From JAYWAM01 sp043782425 (GTDB lineage Bacteria; Pseudomonadota; Gammaproteobacteria; Burkholderiales; Usitatibacteraceae), in NCBI GenBank assembly GCA_043782425.1, contig JAYWAM010000300.1, positions 1 through 9,741 of the forward strand: a stretch of 9,741 bases of DNA, written 5' to 3'. The notes under the pieces were generated by a model that did not search any database, was not told where the DNA came from, and saw only the letters and a list, made by a program, of their open reading frames with translations. Made by a program: the position numbers and the translations under genes. Below, piece after piece: positions 6,557-9,741 of this stretch. Each line of letters starts with the position of its first letter. Position 1 is the first letter of the stretch.

Positions 6557-8685
6557 GAAAGGAAATCTGGTTCGGCCTTATTATCATGGCGCTGATTTTC
6601 GTCGGCACTCTGGTCGCGCTTCCGCCAGCAGCGCAGTTGACGCAGGGCCATCTGGGTTTGCTCATGCTGTCGCTGGTGGTGGTGGCCATCATGCTCGGCT
6701 TTCCCACCGCTTTTACCTTGATGGGCATGGGCATGTTGTTCGCTTTTGCGTCCTACACCATGCAGGGCGGCGCGCCGCAAAGAGCGCTACAGCAGACACT
6801 CGATCTCATGGTGCAGCGCGCCTACTCGGTGATGACCAATGATGTGTTGATTTCTATCCCGCTGTTCGTATTCATGGGTTATCTGGTTGAGCGCGCCAAT
6901 CTGATCGAGAAGCTGTTCAAAAGCCTGCATCTTGCCCTGGCGCGTATTCCCGGCTCGCTGGCGGTAGCCACGCTGGTGACCTGCGCAATTTTTGCCACAG
7001 CCACAGGCATAGTCGGTGCGGTGGTGACATTGATGGGACTGCTGGCCTTGCCCGCCATGCTCAGGGCAGGCTATAGCGTCAGATTGTCCGCAGGAACCAT
7101 CACCGCGGGCGGTTGCCTGGGGATTTTGATTCCTCCTTCCGTCATGCTGATTGTGTACGGCGCCACCGCCGGAGTATCGGTGGTGCAGCTTTATGCGGGC
7201 GCATTTTTCCCTGGCATCATGCTGGCGCTGCTGTACATCGGCTACGTCATCGTTGTGGCGAAGTTAAAGCCCGAGCTCGCCCCGCCGCTTGCTGAGAGTG
7301 AACGTCGCGTAACGCTACCCGAGTTCGCACAGGCGATCTCCACTTCCATCAGCAACAAGGTAATACCTGGCCTCCTGGGAGCTCTCAAGGGCAAGCGTAA
7401 CGCTGACATTGCCGCCCCGCTGCTGGTAAAGCAGCTCCTGCTAGCCTTGTCTCCGGCAATAGTATTTGCCGTCATCATGGGCTTGTCGTGGAACGCCATT
7501 ACTAAAGCCGATGTGGTGACCGATATTTCCGGCTTGCAGGAAATGGGTGCAGCGTACCAGTCATCGTCAACGCAGGCGGTAACACCGGGTGAGCCGCAAG
7601 GCTTGCAGGAACCTGAGGTGGCGAATGAATTGCCCGCGATGGGCATGCAAGAAGCGCCGCAAGCGCCAGCCGCACAGGACAGTAAATCTACTGAGACGCT
7701 TCCTCAGGGAAAACCCATTGCCGCCGACGCTGATCGTCTGAGTACGCCGCTGACCTTCTGGATTGTGCTCGGCGTGGGCGCTTTATGCCTATTGGTGTTC
7801 TACGTTATGTTTACCTTTGCGCGGCTGGAAATATTCAAGATGCTGCTGGCTTCGTTCTTTCCGCTTGCGGTGATGATACTTGCGGTATTGGGGAGTATCG
7901 TCTTTGGCTTGGCCACGCCGACCGAAGCTGCCGCCATCGGTTCGCTGGGCGGCTTTGTTCTCGCTGCTGTATATCTGGCGCTCGCCCGGCCGCCGCAAGA
8001 AATGCGCCGCATTATGCGCACCTGGGTTCCGCTGTGGCTGCTGTTTGGCGTCGCCGTGGTGTGGTTCGCGCTGCTCAAGTTTGAGGTGCTGAGTGCTGGG
8101 CCGCCGCCGTGGGTCGGCTGGATGTCGATCGGCGCAATTTCACTCTGGTGCGTGCTGGCGGTTTTTCAGGTGAAACTGGGGAAGACGCTTTCCGAGTCGG
8201 TGTTCCTCACCGCCAAGACTTCGGCGATGGTGTGCTGGCTGTTTGTCGGATCGAGTATTTTTTCCGCCGCATTCGCTTTGCTGGGCGGTCAGGAGTTGAT
8301 TGAACGCTGGGTGCTTTCCATGGGCCTGACGCCGGTGCAATTCATGATACTCGCGCAAGCCATCATTTTCCTGCTCGGCTGGCCGCTGGAGTGGACTGAA
8401 ATCATCGTGATTTTCATGCCGATTTTTATTCCGCTGCTCGCTAAGTTCAATATCGACCCGTTGTTCTTTGGCTTGCTGGTGGCGCTCAATCTGCAAACGG
8501 CTTTCCTCTCGCCACCGGTGGCGATGGCGGCGTTCTACTTGAAGGGCGTGGCGCCGCCACACGTTACGCTTAATCAAATTTTTATGGGTATGATGCCGTT
8601 CATGGCAATTCAGATTTTTGCCCTGGTGCTGCTATATTTGTTCCCCGCCATCGGTTTATGGTTGCCTTCGGTGCTTTATAAGTGA
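6553..8685 (+). CDS. TRAP transporter large permease, DctM type, with large insertions
   Basis: A 710-residue multi-spanning inner-membrane protein forming the transport channel of the TRAP system. Family landmarks are PLFVFMGYLVERANL (103-117), GCLGILIPPSVMLIVYGATAG (187-207) and GLATPTEAAAIG (452-463). The usual DctM is about 430 residues; the excess is explained by two insertions. The first (about 250-448) adds a hydrophobic segment (294-312), a soluble loop rich in Gln, Pro, Ala and Glu (about 315-398) and another segment (400-420). The second (about 480-540) adds two more hydrophobic segments (490-509, 520-539) after the TPTEAAA repeat. The C-terminal half continues normally (KTSAMVCWLFVGSSIF, then LGWPLEWTEIIVIFMPIFIPL). 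The frame is uninterrupted, so this is a real architecture and not a frameshift artefact. It ends 13 bases before the convergent TetR gene. Confidence 0.92.
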   Translation: MRKEIWFGLIIMALIFVGTLVALPPAAQLTQGHLGLLMLSLVVVAIMLGFPTAFTLMGMGMLFAFASYTMQGGAPQRALQQTLDLMVQRAYSVMTNDVLISIPLFVFMGYLVERANLIEKLFKSLHLALARIPGSLAVATLVTCAIFATATGIVGAVVTLMGLLALPAMLRAGYSVRLSAGTITAGGCLGILIPPSVMLIVYGATAGVSVVQLYAGAFFPGIMLALLYIGYVIVVAKLKPELAPPLAESERRVTLPEFAQAISTSISNKVIPGLLGALKGKRNADIAAPLLVKQLLLALSPAIVFAVIMGLSWNAITKADVVTDISGLQEMGAAYQSSSTQAVTPGEPQGLQEPEVANELPAMGMQEAPQAPAAQDSKSTETLPQGKPIAADADRLSTPLTFWIVLGVGALCLLVFYVMFTFARLEIFKMLLASFFPLAVMILAVLGSIVFGLATPTEAAAIGSLGGFVLAAVYLALARPPQEMRRIMRTWVPLWLLFGVAVVWFALLKFEVLSAGPPPWVGWMSIGAISLWCVLAVFQVKLGKTLSESVFLTAKTSAMVCWLFVGSSIFSAAFALLGGQELIERWVLSMGLTPVQFMILAQAIIFLLGWPLEWTEIIVIFMPIFIPLLAKFNIDPLFFGLLVALNLQTAFLSPPVAMAAFYLKGVAPPHVTLNQIFMGMMPFMAIQIFALVLLYLFPAIGLWLPSVLYK

Positions 8686-8698
8686 CCCGGCCCTACGG

Positions 8699-9334
8699 TC
8701 AGCGCCCAGCAGACGGGGGTTTGAGGCTGCGGCGCCGGGCGTCCCGGCCCTTGATAGGCTTGTTTCCGATGGTCAACACTGCGTCGCGCAACGCTGCCGA
8801 GATTTCTTCGGCTACCGCTTCGTCATGCACGGCCCGTGAAAGGATTACGCCGCCAGCGAGCATGGCTAGGATCGTCCATGCACGACGCCTGCGCTCGTCT
8901 CCATCAGCAACTGCCAGACCGGCTTCAACCTTGTCAGCGATTCGCTCGATCCCCTTCTGATAGTCGCGGCGCACTTTTTCGGTTGATCGAGCCACTTCCC
9001 CCGATAGCCCCGTCACCACGCACCCCCCGCCAATGTCTTCGCGATGGCCGCGGCCGAGATAGTAGTCTGTCAATGCAATCAACCAAGCATCGCCGGACTC
9101 TGACTGGAAGTTCTCGATGTTGCGCTCGTAAAGTTGCATACCCGCCACGACCGCTGCATCGAAGGCCGCGACCTTCGATGGAAAGTGTTTGTAAAAGGCG
9201 CCGGACGTTACGCCGGCTTCTTGTGCCAGGCCGTCAACCCCAACGCCACCATAACCACCCAAGCGGAACCCGCGCTCGGCGGCGGCAAGTATGTTGGTGG
9301 CGGTTTGTTTCTTTTGCTCCGGTTTGTAACGCAC
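8699..9334 (-). CDS. TetR/AcrR-family transcriptional repressor
   Basis: A 211-residue DNA-binding regulator. The N-terminal helix-turn-helix is clear (about 12-55): AAERGFRLGGYGGVGVDGLAQEAGVTS with the family signature GAFYKHFPSK (45-54). The rest is the helical ligand-binding domain, with the stretch GGGCVVTGLSGEVARS (102-117) that matches the GC...L..E.AR motif common in one TetR subgroup. C105 is the only cysteine. The start is GTG at 9334, with GAGGA eight bases upstream on the minus strand; no better start lies nearby. The C-terminus (after about 192) is basic and probably disordered. The gene is divergent from the tautomerase gene, and a 40-bp dyad lies between them, so it probably represses that gene and itself. 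The inducer is unknown. Confidence 0.92.
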   Translation of the reverse strand: MRYKPEQKKQTATNILAAAERGFRLGGYGGVGVDGLAQEAGVTSGAFYKHFPSKVAAFDAAVVAGMQLYERNIENFQSESGDAWLIALTDYYLGRGHREDIGGGCVVTGLSGEVARSTEKVRRDYQKGIERIADKVEAGLAVADGDERRRRAWTILAMLAGGVILSRAVHDEAVAEEISAALRDAVLTIGNKPIKGRDARRRSLKPPSAGR

Positions 9335-9368
9335 GCGACGAATCCTCTTTAGTTAAGCCCAATGAGAC

Positions 9369-9374
9369 ATTATA
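9369..9374 (-). promoter_or_regulatory. -10 box of the TetR gene
   Basis: TATAAT on the minus strand (9374-9369) is a perfect -10 hexamer, about 35 bases before the GTG start. The region 16-18 bases upstream of it has no good -35 box and lies inside the operator dyad. A weak, self-repressed promoter would fit this layout. Confidence 0.4.
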
Positions 9375-9375
9375 G

Positions 9376-9404
9376 TTGACAGGATAACGACCGTAATCTA
9401 TGAT
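9376..9404 (+). promoter_or_regulatory. Near-consensus sigma70 promoter of the tautomerase gene
   Basis: TTGACA (9376-9381, perfect) and TATGAT (9399-9404, five of six) are separated by exactly 17 bases. Transcription would start near 9411, about 70 bases before the ATG at 9480. The promoter is strong on paper and is almost wholly covered by the operator dyad at 9383-9422. Confidence 0.75.
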
Positions 9405-9422
9405 TAGATCACGGTCGTTATC
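9383..9422. promoter_or_regulatory. 40-bp dyad, probable TetR operator
   Basis: GATAACGACCGT (9383-9394) and ACGGTCGTTATC (9411-9422) are perfect 12-bp reverse complements. Inside, ATCTA (9396-9400) and TAGAT (9405-9409) form a second dyad on exactly the same centre, so 34 of 40 bases are symmetric. It covers the spacer, -10 box and start site of the tautomerase promoter and the upstream side of the TetR promoter. This is the expected place for the neighbouring repressor; the binding itself is inferred. Confidence 0.75.
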
Positions 9423-9479
9423 TTATGGCCGTTGAACACCCAAACCAACCTGCTTTCTTCATAAAGTAAAGGAACACAA

Positions 9480-9741
9480 ATGCCATTCTTAATTCAAGTC
9501 ACCAAAAATCTGCTCACGCCGCAAGGTGAGCGCGAAGTTTTCCCCCGTATGGCTGCCGCACTGCTCAAAGTGCACGGTCTGACCGGCAACGCCTTCATGA
9601 CTCCGATCGTTATCGGGCACGTCGAGGTCTACCCTGAAGAGCACAGCTTCGTTGACGGCAAACCTCAGTCACTCGCCGTCGTGGAGCTGAAAGTGCCGCC
9701 GATCACCTTCCCGACCCAGGAAGTCAAGGACGCATTCGTCA
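9480..9741 (+). CDS. Tautomerase-superfamily protein (4-oxalocrotonate tautomerase-like), 3' end missing
   Basis: The first 87 codons of a gene that runs off the window. The protein starts Met-Pro-Phe-Leu-Ile-Gln-Val, and after removal of Met the amino-terminal proline would be the catalytic base that defines the tautomerase (4-OT/MIF) fold. A beta strand (FLIQV), a helix (PQGEREVFPRMAAALLKVHG) and a second strand (VEVYPEEHSFVDG) follow in the usual order. With 87 residues and no stop yet, it is longer than the classic 62-residue 4-OT subunit and closer to the longer, MIF/cis-CaaD-sized members. The ribosome binding site AAAGGA lies at 9468-9473. Transcription from the promoter at 9376-9404, under control of the divergent TetR gene, is very likely. 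The substrate is unknown. Confidence 0.8.
   Translation, partial: MPFLIQVTKNLLTPQGEREVFPRMAAALLKVHGLTGNAFMTPIVIGHVEVYPEEHSFVDGKPQSLAVVELKVPPITFPTQEVKDAFV

Noticed and set aside
8686..8698. Terminator between the DctM and TetR genes
   Set aside because: Only 13 bases separate the convergent genes and no stem followed by a T run is visible.

Overview
The window looks like a chromosomal segment of a Gram-negative proteobacterium, most likely a betaproteobacterium. The reasons are moderate-to-high GC coding sequence, a tripartite TRAP transporter with a DctS/DctR-type two-component system, and dispersed palindromic repeats of kinds common in beta- and gammaproteobacteria. This assignment is inference, because no rRNA or marker gene is present.

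Layout. Positions 1-340 carry no confident gene and hold short tandem and palindromic repeats. Positions 341-4217 (minus strand) form a tightly packed three-gene operon, read as sensor histidine kinase, then FixJ/NarL-type response regulator, then exported beta-lactamase-fold serine hydrolase. Each junction overlaps by 1-4 bases. A 210-bp divergent intergenic region carries a good sigma70-type promoter (4269-4297) for the plus-strand TRAP operon: a Tat-exported DctP substrate-binding protein (4428-5582), a DctQ small permease (5930-6556) and an unusually long DctM large permease (6553-8685). A 347-bp gap between the binding-protein gene and the permease genes holds two palindromic repeat elements. 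Convergent to the permease is a TetR-family repressor gene (8699-9334, minus). Divergent from the repressor is the start of a tautomerase-superfamily gene (9480 to the window end, truncated).

How the genes work together. The kinase and regulator sit next to and divergent from the TRAP genes, the arrangement described for dctSR/dctPQM in Rhodobacter, so they most likely sense the TRAP substrate (an organic acid or similar anion) and switch on its uptake. The secreted serine hydrolase, translationally coupled to the regulator, could release that ligand from an ester or amide precursor; this is a hypothesis. At the right end, a 40-bp dyad overlaps a near-consensus promoter facing the tautomerase gene. 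This makes a simple repressor-operator switch, with the single cysteine of the TetR protein as a possible electrophile sensor.

No RNA gene, CRISPR array, insertion sequence or phage gene was recognised. The substrate of the transporter and of the hydrolase cannot be read from the sequence.
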